Positions 7,296 to 15,960 of a stretch of DNA of 57,874 nucleotides are shown here, one piece after another; position 1 is the first letter of the stretch, and each line of letters starts with the position of its first letter. The stretch comes from Anaerolineaceae bacterium (GTDB lineage Bacteria; Chloroflexota; Anaerolineae; Anaerolineales; Anaerolineaceae): NCBI GenBank assembly GCA_018056725.1, contig JAGPFF010000012.1, positions 1 through 57,874 of the forward strand, read 5' to 3'. The position numbers and the translations under genes were made by a program. The notes beneath the pieces are model-generated. The model did no database searches, was not told where the DNA came from, and was given only the letters and a program-made list of their open reading frames with translations.

Positions 7296-8438
7296 TCAAA
7301 TAGGTTTTAAGACACGATCCTTCCGAAGTTGCTTAAAAAAGAGAATGGATCCTGGCTGCATGGATTCGAGGGCAGCTTCCTGCCAGGCAAGCACTCCAAG
7401 TTCGATTGGTTTCTTTTCAGTATAACCCAGACTGATCCATAACGGATCGTAACGGGAAAGATGCGGAGGGACAAAAATAAGCGAAACTTCACATTGCAAT
7501 TGACTTGAAGCATGTTCCATTTCACGAATGAGAATCGGAAGGTATTCAGCTGCCGGTATTGCCGGATCAAGCATAATTTCGGTCGTCCGGGAGACGAGAT
7601 TTTCAACCTGCCAGCCGAGGAACCCTCTGGTATTGTTTTCAATTTTCAATAAGAGGAAGGCTCTTTCGCCAAAAGCTGCCATGACATCTCTGGCAGTAAT
7701 GGGTGTTTTGCCTCCGTTTACCTGGTTGTAGACTTGTAGGATTTCATCCACCTGACGAGGTCCTGCCCGTTGAACATTGACTTCTCCCAGGGAGAGTTTA
7801 ACTGATTGCGAAACCGGAAAGACGCTCTCTGCCCGGGTCGGAATTGTGCGTTGCCAGGCAGCCGCGACCTGCTTCCAGGTGTCCTCAAATGTCCCAACGT
7901 TCTTAATCAGCACAGTGGCACTACTGAAACGTGATTCTTGAGGCACCTGGGAATTGATTCGCAGGCGGGCTTCTTTTTCACTCATGTAGCGGTTTTGCAT
8001 CAGCCGATCCAGCTGGATTTCAGGTGGAGAATAAACAACCCAGATGGCATCGCACATCGCTGAGAGGTTGGATTCAAGCAGTTTTATTGCCTCAATGACC
8101 ACAACTTTGTGCGGAGAACGCCGGATGAGGATGTCTACTGCCTGAACAACAAGTGGATGCACAATTGTCTCAAGAGCTGCCAGCGCATCCGGGTCGTTGA
8201 AGACAATTTTGCCTAATCGTGAGCGGTCGATTTGACCATCGGGAGCCAGTAAAAAGCGACCAAAAGTTTTAAGCACCGCATCATACCCAGGCGCCCCTTT
8301 TGCGATCGCCCGGTGTGCCAACGCATCAGCATCGATACCATAGGCACCGAGGTGCTCCAGCATACGCCGAACCACACTTTTGCCAGTACCTATGCTGCCG
8401 GTAAGACCAATGATGTACTTATCTTTCCATTTGCTCAC
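7296..8438 (-). CDS. coaE: dephospho-CoA kinase fused to an acetyltransferase-like domain
   Basis: The first 200 residues are a dephospho-CoA kinase, the last step of CoA synthesis. They show the P loop GSIGTGKS at 14-21, the IDADALAH motif with Asp36 and Asp38, and the HPLVV lid region. The usual enzyme is about 200 residues; this one has 380. The extra part from about residue 215 looks like a GNAT acetyltransferase fold: an Arg-rich first helix (RAGPRQVDEILQVYNQV), a GFLGWQVENLV strand, and an SLGY strand near the end, as in many GNATs. The start codon is GTG. It is first in the operon leading to cdaA. The fusion joins a CoA maker to a probable acyl-CoA user. Confidence 0.9.
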   Translation of the reverse strand: MSKWKDKYIIGLTGSIGTGKSVVRRMLEHLGAYGIDADALAHRAIAKGAPGYDAVLKTFGRFLLAPDGQIDRSRLGKIVFNDPDALAALETIVHPLVVQAVDILIRRSPHKVVVIEAIKLLESNLSAMCDAIWVVYSPPEIQLDRLMQNRYMSEKEARLRINSQVPQESRFSSATVLIKNVGTFEDTWKQVAAAWQRTIPTRAESVFPVSQSVKLSLGEVNVQRAGPRQVDEILQVYNQVNGGKTPITARDVMAAFGERAFLLLKIENNTRGFLGWQVENLVSRTTEIMLDPAIPAAEYLPILIREMEHASSQLQCEVSLIFVPPHLSRYDPLWISLGYTEKKPIELGVLAWQEAALESMQPGSILFFKQLRKDRVLKPI

Positions 8439-8501
8439 TGTGCACCTGCAGGAATCGGAGGATCGATAACCATAATAACATTTTATTCACGCCAAGGGTG
8501 A

Positions 8502-8532
8502 TTGTCAACAAAACTGCAATCCTCGCTATAAT
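8502..8532 (+). promoter_or_regulatory. promoter of the proline iminopeptidase gene
   Basis: A perfect TATAAT at 8527-8532 follows TTGTCA at 8502-8507 with a 19-bp spacer, slightly longer than ideal. The transcript would start near 8539, with GAGAG of the leader upstream of the ATG at 8559. It lies in the divergent gap between coaE and this gene. Confidence 0.55.
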
Positions 8533-8558
8533 GGAACCAGATGAATTGAAGAGAGACA

Positions 8559-9509
8559 ATGGCTGAACTCAGATCGCTTTTCCCAAAAATCGAACCTTAT
8601 CGGACGGATTGGCTGGACGTTTCAGAGATCCATTCCCTTTATTATGAAGAAGTCGGCAATCCGGCAGGGATTCCGGTCGTTTTCCTGCATGGCGGTCCAG
8701 GAGCGGGGATACACCCAACTCACCGCCGCTTTTTTGATCCGGATAAATTCCGGGTGATCCTCTTCAACCAGCGTGGAGCAGGGAACAGCAAGCCATCTGG
8801 TGAGCTGCGCCAGAATGACACCTGGGAATTGATTGAAGACATCGAACGGGTAAGACGATTCATGGAAATCGAAAGCTGGTTCGTTTTTGGCGGCTCTTGG
8901 GGAAGCACTCTTGCCCTCGCCTACGCGCAGTCTCACCCTGACGCCGTCCGTGGGCTCGTATTACGCGGGATTTTCCTTGGACAACAGCGCGAGTTGAATT
9001 GGGAGTATATCGATGGGGCTTCGCGCATCTTCCCGGAGGAATGGGATAAATTTTACAATTTCATCCCTGCGGAGGAGAGAATTGACCTTCCAGGTGCCTA
9101 TTACCGGCGTCTGACCTCACCTTCCCACTCCACTCAAATGGAGGCTGCCTACCACTGGTATGACTGGGAAGATGCCATCAGCAGACTGCTTCCCAGGGTG
9201 GCACAACGAATGGAGGATAAGGAACTTCTCGCTTTTGCCCGGATTGAATGCCACTATATGGTAAATCGCTTATTCTTCCCGGAAGATGATTTCCTGATGA
9301 AACGAATGCCTCTGATCGCTCATCTGCCGGTCTGGATCGCCCAGGGACGGTACGACGTCATCTGTCCGGTCGTCACGGCTTACCAACTCAGTCAGGCACT
9401 ACCCAACGCCAAATTGCATATCCTACCCGATGCAGGTCATGCCATCACTGAACCTGCCATCGTCGATAGTCTGATTCGCGGGATCGAAAGCCTTGCCAGT
9501 CAAACCTAG
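8559..9509 (+). CDS. pip: proline iminopeptidase
   Basis: A 316-residue alpha/beta hydrolase of peptidase family S33 that removes N-terminal proline from peptides. The oxyanion-hole motif HGGPGAG is at 44-50, the nucleophile Ser113 is in GGSWGS, the acid is Asp266 in GRYDVICP and the base is His294 in DAGHAITEP. All three catalytic residues are in place and the length matches the family. There is no signal peptide, so it is cytoplasmic. It is followed by a rhodanese gene on the same strand after a 64-base gap. Confidence 0.95.
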   Translation: MAELRSLFPKIEPYRTDWLDVSEIHSLYYEEVGNPAGIPVVFLHGGPGAGIHPTHRRFFDPDKFRVILFNQRGAGNSKPSGELRQNDTWELIEDIERVRRFMEIESWFVFGGSWGSTLALAYAQSHPDAVRGLVLRGIFLGQQRELNWEYIDGASRIFPEEWDKFYNFIPAEERIDLPGAYYRRLTSPSHSTQMEAAYHWYDWEDAISRLLPRVAQRMEDKELLAFARIECHYMVNRLFFPEDDFLMKRMPLIAHLPVWIAQGRYDVICPVVTAYQLSQALPNAKLHILPDAGHAITEPAIVDSLIRGIESLASQT

Positions 9510-9573
9510 GACCTCTCACAATGCGGTAAAATAACGCATCAAATCATCCACACATTTTTCCTCGAGGATTTCC

Positions 9574-10095
9574 ATGGCGCAAAAAGGCAGAAAAAAAACT
9601 GTAAAACAACAATCTCATAAGAAAATGCCGCCCAAATCAGCGGTTTCGCCGCGTAGGAGTCAGCCGGGGAAGATAAAAATTCCCACCTGGGTCTTCATCG
9701 CCATCCTGATCACGGTTATCGCTGTGGTGGTCACCTTAGTGATCCTTAAGAACCAACCCTCTCAGGCAAGTGAAAGTGCGCTGCCTGCCACAATCACTGT
9801 GAGCGAAGCCGAACAGGCACTCACCAACGGGGCATTTCTTTTGGATGTTCGGACACAGGAAGAATGGGAATCCGGTCATATCGATGGGGCAGTACTGATC
9901 CCATTGGATCAGCTTGAAAGCCGGGCAGGCGAGCTCCCTGCTGATCAGGATATCCTGATCATCTGCCGCAGCGGCAACCGCAGTGGACAGGCGCGGGATT
10001 TACTGCGCGGCTTGGGATTCTCTCGAACCACCAGCATCTCCGGCGGGATTACCGCCTGGACGGCTGCAAACCTGCCGGTTGTCACAGGTCCTTAA
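9574..10095 (+). CDS. membrane-anchored rhodanese-domain protein
   Basis: A 173-residue protein: a very basic cytoplasmic head (residues 1-34), one membrane segment at about 36-58, and a rhodanese domain at about 75-170. The active-site loop CRSGNRSG places the sulfur-carrying Cys131. The substrate-loop signature DVRTQEEWESGHIDGA precedes it and the closing ISGGITAW motif follows. Single-domain rhodaneses transfer sulfane sulfur; the anchor puts this one at the outer face of the membrane. GAGGA lies just upstream of the ATG. Confidence 0.92.
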   Translation: MAQKGRKKTVKQQSHKKMPPKSAVSPRRSQPGKIKIPTWVFIAILITVIAVVVTLVILKNQPSQASESALPATITVSEAEQALTNGAFLLDVRTQEEWESGHIDGAVLIPLDQLESRAGELPADQDILIICRSGNRSGQARDLLRGLGFSRTTSISGGITAWTAANLPVVTGP

Positions 10096-10131
10096 GAGCT
10101 GGATTGAATCCCCATTTTTGTGAGCTCGATT

Positions 10132-11994
10132 TCAGTCTAATCCAGACTGTATTGCCCGGGCAATTTCTTCATTTATTCCAGATACCGTGAGTAATTCGTC
10201 CAGCGTAGCCTGACGGATTGCTTCAATATCCCCAAATTTTTGCAGCAAAGCTTTACGGCGCGCCGGTCCAATCCCCGGAATGGCATCCAACCGGGAGGCA
10301 ATTCCTATCTTGCCGCGTGCTTTGCGGTGGGCGGTAATGGCGAAGCGATGAGCTTCATCTCGAATGCGCTGCACCAGATAGAGACCCTGTGAATGGCGCG
10401 GAAGGATCACTGAAGCTTCACGCTCCGGCTGAAAAAGTTCCTCCTGCTGCTTGGCTAGACCTACCACCTGAACGGTTCCATCCAGATCGAAAGAACGCAG
10501 CACGTTGACTGCGCGTCCCAATTGCCCCTTGCCACCATCCACAATCAATAAATCAGGCAAAACAGCAAAGGACGGATCAGGTTTTACACCTACCTGTTGT
10601 TTCTCCTGGGCAGCTTGCCAGCGCTTAAATCGGCGGCTGAGCACTTCCTCCATGCTGGCAAAATCGTCCGGACCACTCACGGTTTTAATGTTGAAATGGC
10701 GGTAAAGATTCCGGCTGGGTGTACCCTGTTCAAAAACGACCATACTGCCCACTGAGGCGGTGCCTTGCGTGTTGGAAATATCAAAACACTCGATCCGATT
10801 CGGAGCCTGCGGGAGACCCAATGCCTGTTGAATTTCTGCCAAAGCCTGAGTTTGTTTATTTTTATCAGCTTCCCATTGAGTGCGCAGCGCCTGCAGGGTT
10901 TCCACCGCGTTTTCAGTAGCCATGGCAACCAATTCCTGCGCGGTGCCGCTTCGGGGGACACTTAATTCCACTTTAGAGCCGCCTCTTCTGGTGTTCAACC
11001 ACTGACGGATGATTTGTGCTTCTTCCACTTCGTTTGGCAGGAGCACCTTATCCGGAATAACCGCAGCTTCGGTATAAAACTGCTTGATAAATTCAGCCAT
11101 CACTTCATTGTCAGGCGTTTCTTCCGCACCTTCCATTACAAAGTACTCGCGCCCCATCAGGCGACCATTCCGGATGAAGAATACTTGAATACAGGCTTCA
11201 TTGTCCGCCCGGGCAAGCGCCAGCACATCCGAATTGCCTTCTTCGCTAGTAATCACCTTTTGTTTTTCCACAACTCGTTCGATAGACTGCAGTTGATCCC
11301 GCAACTGGGCTGCCTTCTCATAATTTAATTGTTCCGCTGCCAGTGTCATTTCCTGCTGCAACCGGCTGACAATGGGGTCCGTTTGACCATCCAGGAAAGC
11401 GCATAAATCTTCGATCAGCCTGGTATATCCCGCCTGATCAATCGCACCAATGCATGGACCGCTGCACAGCTTGATGTCGTAATACAGACAGGGTCGAGCG
11501 TCATGCCCGGTGATCTCGCGGTCACAGGTAAGATAGGGAAAAATATGGCGCAGAAGATCAAGCGTCTGGTGCACTGCCCATACACTGGTATAGGGACCAA
11601 AATAACGCGAACCATCATTTACCATCTGACGTGTGACTGTAACTTTGGGAAAGGGAGTGGCGAGATGCACTTTGATATAGGGATAACGCTTATCATCCTT
11701 CAACCGCACATTGAACCGCGGTCGGTATTTCTTTATCAAATTCATTTCCAGGATAAGCGCTTCCAGCTCCGAACCAACCACAATCCATTCCAGATCCTCA
11801 ATCTGGGAGACCAGTTTGATGACTTTGCGGTCGGTTTCGGGATGTTCCTGAAAGTAAGAACGCACCCGATTGCGCAGGTTGATTGCCTTGCCAACGTAAA
11901 TTACCTCACCGGCGCTATTTTTCATGATATAGCAGCCAGGTTTGATCGGCAGGGTCTCGATGACCCCTTTCAGATGATCACTAAGTTCAACCAT
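10132..11994 (-). CDS. uvrC: excinuclease ABC subunit C
   Basis: A 620-residue nucleotide excision repair nuclease that makes both incisions around bulky DNA damage together with UvrB. The N-terminal GIY-YIG domain starts with GCYIMKNSAGEVIYVGKA (about 20-37). A UVR helix pair for UvrB binding lies at about 205-240 (EQLNYEKAAQLRDQL). The central RNase H-like nuclease has the ECFDISNTQG motif and LLIVDGGKGQLG. A C-terminal helix-hairpin-helix pair ends the protein (IPGIGPARRKALLQKFG). Full length. It starts 45 bases after selD on the same strand, so the two may share a transcript. Confidence 0.98.
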   Translation of the reverse strand: MVELSDHLKGVIETLPIKPGCYIMKNSAGEVIYVGKAINLRNRVRSYFQEHPETDRKVIKLVSQIEDLEWIVVGSELEALILEMNLIKKYRPRFNVRLKDDKRYPYIKVHLATPFPKVTVTRQMVNDGSRYFGPYTSVWAVHQTLDLLRHIFPYLTCDREITGHDARPCLYYDIKLCSGPCIGAIDQAGYTRLIEDLCAFLDGQTDPIVSRLQQEMTLAAEQLNYEKAAQLRDQLQSIERVVEKQKVITSEEGNSDVLALARADNEACIQVFFIRNGRLMGREYFVMEGAEETPDNEVMAEFIKQFYTEAAVIPDKVLLPNEVEEAQIIRQWLNTRRGGSKVELSVPRSGTAQELVAMATENAVETLQALRTQWEADKNKQTQALAEIQQALGLPQAPNRIECFDISNTQGTASVGSMVVFEQGTPSRNLYRHFNIKTVSGPDDFASMEEVLSRRFKRWQAAQEKQQVGVKPDPSFAVLPDLLIVDGGKGQLGRAVNVLRSFDLDGTVQVVGLAKQQEELFQPEREASVILPRHSQGLYLVQRIRDEAHRFAITAHRKARGKIGIASRLDAIPGIGPARRKALLQKFGDIEAIRQATLDELLTVSGINEEIARAIQSGLD

Positions 11995-12039
11995 GAGCAG
12001 ATTTTAACACAGGGGATGCCAGCTGGAGGAAAGGAACAA

Positions 12040-13107
12040 TCAGATCAGGAGGACTCCATCCCCCTCGATAACTTCACCCACCCGCCAGAAGGGTGAATTC
12101 ATTTTTGTCATTTCAATCTCGAACTCCGGGCAGCGCTGAGGGGGGACAGCCAGCAGTAAACCACCACTGGTTTGCGGATCATAAAAGAGCATCTGCAAAT
12201 CTTCGGCAAGCTGCCGTTGCAGATGGATTCGCGGTTGGAAATAAGCTTTATTGTCGTAAGCGCCCCCAGGGAAGATGAACTGTGCCGCATAAGGGAGGGC
12301 GTTTTCAAGGATTGGAATCTGATCCACGGTCAGCCGGAGCGCCACCTGGCTGGCATCTGCCATCTCCAGGGCATGCCCGAGGAGAGAAAAACCAGTGATA
12401 TCGGTCGCTGACCGAACTCCGCAAACCTGTGCTGCCTGACTGGCTTCACGATTCAGGCGGACCATCCAGTCCACCGCCACCGCCAGATCTTCGGCTTTGA
12501 CTCGTTCCTGTTTAAGGGCAGTGGTGATCGTGCCAAAGCCCAATGGTTTGGTCATGTATAAGTGATCGCCAGGACGTGCGCCTCGCTTGGTGAACAATTT
12601 ATTCGGGTCCACCATGCCTGCCACAACCATACCATATTTCGGTTCCTTATCCTGTATGGAGTGTCCTCCGGCAATCACCACGCCTGCCTCACGAGCTTTC
12701 ACCGCGCCACCCTTGAAGATCAAGCTGCTGATACTGGGATCCAGATCCGTTGGCAGGGCAGCAATATTCAATGCCAGGAAGGGGGTTCCTCCCATGGCAT
12801 AAATGTCTGAGAAGCTGTTGGTCGCCGCAATTCGTCCATAGTCAAAGGGATCATCAACCACTGGAGTGAAAAAGTCAATGGTGAGAACCAGCGCGCGGTT
12901 TTCATCCAGTTTCCAAACCGCGGCATCATCTGGAGATTGCAATCCGGCGATCAAGTTCGGCGTGTCAGCCGGGTCGAACATGTCCTGCATGGGGCGCAGC
13001 ACCTGCGCCAGCGCTTCAGCGCTCAGCTTGGACGCTCAACCCGCGCAACTGGATAGGCTGGTCAGTCGAATCTGCTTTCCGGAAGGATATAGAGCATCGT
13101 TTTCCAT
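12040..13107 (-). CDS. selD: selenophosphate synthase, Sec-containing (in-frame UGA)
   Basis: SelD makes selenophosphate from selenide and ATP, the selenium donor for Sec-tRNA. The open frame without read-through begins with GTG at 13002 and lacks the catalytic N terminus. Reading upstream in the same frame gives an ATG at 13107 and the segment IRLTSLSSCAG-U-ASKLS, where U is a TGA codon at 13036-13038 (residue 24). U24 and Lys27 match the spacing of catalytic Cys17 and Lys20 of E. coli SelD. The rest follows the family: DAAVW, IDFFTPVVDDP, NSFSDIYAMGG, GGHSIQD, FGTITTALK, ATDITGFSLLGH. Total 355 residues, close to the usual 350. I infer a selenoprotein; a stop mutation is the less likely alternative, since flanking codons are well conserved. 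Confidence 0.92.
12994..13008 (-). promoter_or_regulatory. candidate SECIS hairpin for the selD UGA
   Basis: On the minus strand GCGCA-GGTGC-TGCGC forms a 5-bp GC stem with a five-base loop beginning GGU. It lies 28-42 bases after the UGA codon. Bacterial SECIS elements are hairpins in the coding region just after UGA whose apical loop carries a G-U recognised by SelB. A second hairpin, GCGC-TGAA-GCGC, lies between it and the UGA and could form part of a longer stem. The placement is at the far end of the usual range. Confidence 0.5.
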
Positions 13108-13114
13108 AGGTGTT

Positions 13115-13120
13115 ATTATA
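13115..13120 (-). promoter_or_regulatory. -10 box of selD, likely leaderless start
   Basis: On the minus strand a perfect TATAAT occupies 13120-13115 and the proposed selD ATG starts at 13107, with seven bases between. Transcription would begin at or next to the A of the ATG, so the mRNA would have little or no leader. No good -35 is seen. The box independently supports the upstream start of selD rather than the GTG at 13002. Confidence 0.55.
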
Positions 13121-13499
13121 CACTGGCTCAATTTGTTATCCCTCAGAGATCAGTTTTCTTACCCACTGCTCTTTCGCTTGGGAAGGCTCAAGCGCCAAGC
13201 CGCCCTTGAAACCACATCTGATCCTCTACACGTTCTGTGAAGCTATGGATGTTAATTACGCAGAGGAAACGCGAAATTTCGGCATCAATTCTGTTCCACC
13301 TCTAGCGGTACCAGAAGTGCCGTTCAAATCCCCCCAGCGCGCAGCGGAGGAAACGGCTTCTTTAGTGATAAAATTGACCTGCTTAAAGACAATTCTAGTC
13401 TTATCAATGCCAATCTTTCCGATCCTCTCTAAGACGTTTTTGCAAGAGTTTGGAGAGAGCATTCGGTTCAAATTACAAGCGGTGGGTAGCTGTTAACGA
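13121..13499. other. intergenic stretch between selD and the Wzm gene
   Basis: A 379-base divergent gap. Weak open frames cross it on both strands, but their composition is not protein-like and none has a good ribosome-binding site. It must carry the promoter of the exporter operon at 13500, yet I see no convincing -35/-10 pair close to that start. A TTCAAAT at 13323-13329 recalls the tRNA-Sec anticodon loop but its flanks do not pair. I can assign nothing firmly. Confidence 0.5.
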
Positions 13500-14360
13500 A
13501 TGGAAAAAACTGAAAACGAAGCAAAGAAATGGGATCTCATCATTGAACCCAAACGGCAACTGCTGGATTTGCGCCTCAGTGAACTCTGGAAATACCGGGA
13601 TCTCATTGCACTTTTTGTAAGGCGGGATTTCGTTGCGGCATACAAACAAACGATCCTTGGTCCGTTGTGGTATCTGATTCAACCCTTACTGACCACGATT
13701 ATTTTTACCTTCATATTTGGTCAGGTGGCTGCATTGCCAACCGATGGTTTGCCGCAATTCCTTTTTTATATGTCAGGGAATATCCTGTGGGCTTATTTTG
13801 CCGATTGCCTGACCAAAACATCGAACACCTTCGTCGCCAATACCAACCTTTTCGGAAAAGTCTATTTTCCCCGCATGGCAGTGCCGGTTTCCATTCTTAT
13901 TTCCAACCTAATCACCTTTGCGATGCAATTCGTCTTCTTCCTATTATTTGTTGGCTATTTTGCCTTACGTGGTTCTGAAATTCATCCCAACCTGTGGATC
14001 CTCGCTTTTCCCCTGCTGCTTCTCATTATGGCAGGGCTTGGTCTGGGGTTGGGTATCCTCATCTCCGCCATGACCACCAAATACCGCGATCTGCGCTTTT
14101 TGGTGTCCTTTGGCGTCACCCTCCTGATGTATGCCACTCCAGTCATTTATCCTGCCTCCTCGGTGCCCGCACAATATCAAACGATCATTCATCTGAATCC
14201 GGTGACGTCGATCATCGAGACCTTCCGTTATGGTTTTCTGGGTTCAGGTACCGTCAATCCGTGGGGGCTGGTTTACAGTTTTGTCTTCATGGTGGTCATC
14301 GTCGTCATCGGGTCAATTGTGTTCAACCGCGTTGAAGCCACTTTCATGGACACGATATAA
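13500..14360 (+). CDS. wzm: ABC-2 polysaccharide export permease (Wzm type)
   Basis: A 286-residue permease of the ABC-2 family that moves lipid-linked polysaccharide or teichoic-acid-like polymers across the membrane. The amphipathic N-terminal region (LSELWKYRDLIALFVRRDFVA) and the motif TILGPLWYLIQPLL are hallmarks of Wzm/TagG/KpsM-type proteins. Six membrane segments follow from about residue 55. It directly abuts the ATP-binding gene at 14361 with no gap. No glycosyltransferase genes surround the pair, so the exported polymer is unknown. Confidence 0.95.
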   Translation: MEKTENEAKKWDLIIEPKRQLLDLRLSELWKYRDLIALFVRRDFVAAYKQTILGPLWYLIQPLLTTIIFTFIFGQVAALPTDGLPQFLFYMSGNILWAYFADCLTKTSNTFVANTNLFGKVYFPRMAVPVSILISNLITFAMQFVFFLLFVGYFALRGSEIHPNLWILAFPLLLLIMAGLGLGLGILISAMTTKYRDLRFLVSFGVTLLMYATPVIYPASSVPAQYQTIIHLNPVTSIIETFRYGFLGSGTVNPWGLVYSFVFMVVIVVIGSIVFNRVEATFMDTI

Positions 14361-15635
14361 ATGAGCGACCCGATTATTTCCGTAGAAAATCTTTCCAAAA
14401 AGTACCGCCTCGGGCAAATTGGCACCGGTACCTTATCCAATGACTTGAAGGTGTGGTGGGCGCTAAAGCGCGGTCTTCCAAACCCCATGCTGAAGATCGG
14501 TCAGGAAGATCATGGCAATCAAACGGACGGGTACATTTGGGCATTGCGGGAGGTCAGTTTTTCAGTTCAACCCGGTGAGGTTCTGGGCATCATTGGTCGG
14601 AACGGCGCCGGTAAGAGCACGCTGCTTAAGATTCTCTCCCGGGTCACCGCCCCAACGACCGGTCGGGTTAAAGTAAGGGGTCGGATCGCCAGCCTGCTGG
14701 AGGTGGGCACCGGCTTTCACCCTGAATTGACGGGGCGAGAAAATATTTATCTCAACGGCGCCATCCTGGGGATGACGAAACAGGAAATCGATCGCAAATT
14801 TGATGAAATCGTTGATTTCGCTGAAATCGAACAATTCATCGAGACCCCTGTCAAGCGATATTCCAGCGGCATGTACGTCCGCCTTGCTTTTTCTGTCGCT
14901 GCGCACCTGGAATCGGAAATCCTGCTGGTAGATGAGGTTCTGGCAGTGGGTGACCTCGAATTCCAAAAGAAGTGCATCGGAAAAATGGGGGATATTGCCA
15001 GCGAAGAAGGACGTACCGTTCTGTTCGTAAGCCACAACATGGTCTCGGTCAGAAGGTTATGCGAACGTGGCATCCTGCTCAATGCAGGGGTGATCGAAAC
15101 CATGGGACCAATTGATGACACTCTCAATCAGTATATGTCCATCAAGGAAAAGACGCAGCTGCAGGATCTTGCCTCGCGCACAGACCGCAGTGGCAATGGA
15201 AGACTGCGTTTCACCGGTATTGAAGTGCTGGATGAATCCAAAATAAAATACAACGTGAAACTGGGTTCGCCGACAACCATTTTTATCAAGTACCAAGGCA
15301 CTGCGCCTTTGCGGAACGTCCGCATTTCACTCAGCATCGTCAACCAGTATGGCGAGCGCTTAAACTGGCTTTGTAATGATTTCTCCGGTCAACCTTTCCA
15401 GGATCTGCCAGAAAAAGGTACGATTCGGGTGGATTTTCCTCGCTTTCCATATATGCCCGGTTCTTATGCCATCGGTTTGCAGGCTTTGGTTGGGCGTGAC
15501 CTTGCCGATAAAGTCCCCAACGCCACTGTTTTTCAAGTGCATGCGGGAGATTTCTATGACAGTGGGATGAACCCGCCCGCCAAATCAGGGTCGGTGCTCG
15601 TTCCTCATACCTGGTCGGTACAGGCGGAGGAGTAA
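14361..15635 (+). CDS. wzt: ABC polysaccharide exporter ATPase with Wzt C-terminal domain
   Basis: A 424-residue ATPase. The Walker A motif GRNGAGKS is at 79-86, the signature YSSGM at 167-171, Walker B ILLVDE at 187-192, and the switch His in FVSHN. A beta-rich domain of about 155 residues follows from about 265; in O9a-type Wzt proteins this domain recognises the capped end of the polysaccharide before export. Its presence suggests a chain-terminated polymer rather than a simple teichoic acid. It starts one base after the permease stop and surely pairs with it. Confidence 0.95.
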   Translation: MSDPIISVENLSKKYRLGQIGTGTLSNDLKVWWALKRGLPNPMLKIGQEDHGNQTDGYIWALREVSFSVQPGEVLGIIGRNGAGKSTLLKILSRVTAPTTGRVKVRGRIASLLEVGTGFHPELTGRENIYLNGAILGMTKQEIDRKFDEIVDFAEIEQFIETPVKRYSSGMYVRLAFSVAAHLESEILLVDEVLAVGDLEFQKKCIGKMGDIASEEGRTVLFVSHNMVSVRRLCERGILLNAGVIETMGPIDDTLNQYMSIKEKTQLQDLASRTDRSGNGRLRFTGIEVLDESKIKYNVKLGSPTTIFIKYQGTAPLRNVRISLSIVNQYGERLNWLCNDFSGQPFQDLPEKGTIRVDFPRFPYMPGSYAIGLQALVGRDLADKVPNATVFQVHAGDFYDSGMNPPAKSGSVLVPHTWSVQAEE

Positions 15636-15960
15636 TTACCACCCGTTTCTTCACCTAGTCTCGCTCCCGCAATTCCAGACTGTAAAAAATGAATACTGCC
15701 TGTTGTGTGGAAGATTGCGTGCAGCGTTTCACCCTGATCCGCACGCAGAATGCCAAAGGTTCCCCTGTTTGTGTGTCTGCAGCTCCGGTTGCAATGAGCG
15801 TATTATGGGATTGATTCCGTTGAGGATCGGTTCAATCGAAAACTTTCCCCGTCGAGGTTCGAACCCGATTCCAGGCATCGTTGGTTCGATTAATAGGTGA
15901 AGATCACGTCCAACCGCGCAGAGGACGACTATCTGGCCGCATTCAGCCGTTTTCCAGGCG
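15636..15960 (+). pseudogene. possible decayed coding remnant after the exporter
   Basis: This 325-base stretch has no intact gene, but protein-like pieces lie in changing frames in the same direction. One piece (from about 15691) reads EYCLLCGRLRAAFHPDPHAE, like the Cys-pair start of SAM methyltransferases found in polysaccharide clusters. A second reads SVEDRFNRKLSPSRFEPDSR (about 15800-15890, ended by a stop), and a third (from 15897) reads KITSNRAEDDYLAAFSRF. This fits a frameshifted, truncated gene that once followed wzt. The evidence is pattern only. Confidence 0.25.

Noticed and set aside
13300..13345. tRNA-Sec, because TTCAAAT recalls its anticodon loop and selD is close
   Set aside because: Bases on each side of the loop do not pair into an anticodon stem, and no acceptor or T arm can be built.
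13110..13496. 128-residue open frame between selD and wzm
   Set aside because: The composition is not protein-like, it overlaps the selD promoter and no family is recognisable.
15840..15895. A tRNA T-arm, from GAGGTTCGAACCC
   Set aside because: The stem does not extend to five pairs and no other arm is found.
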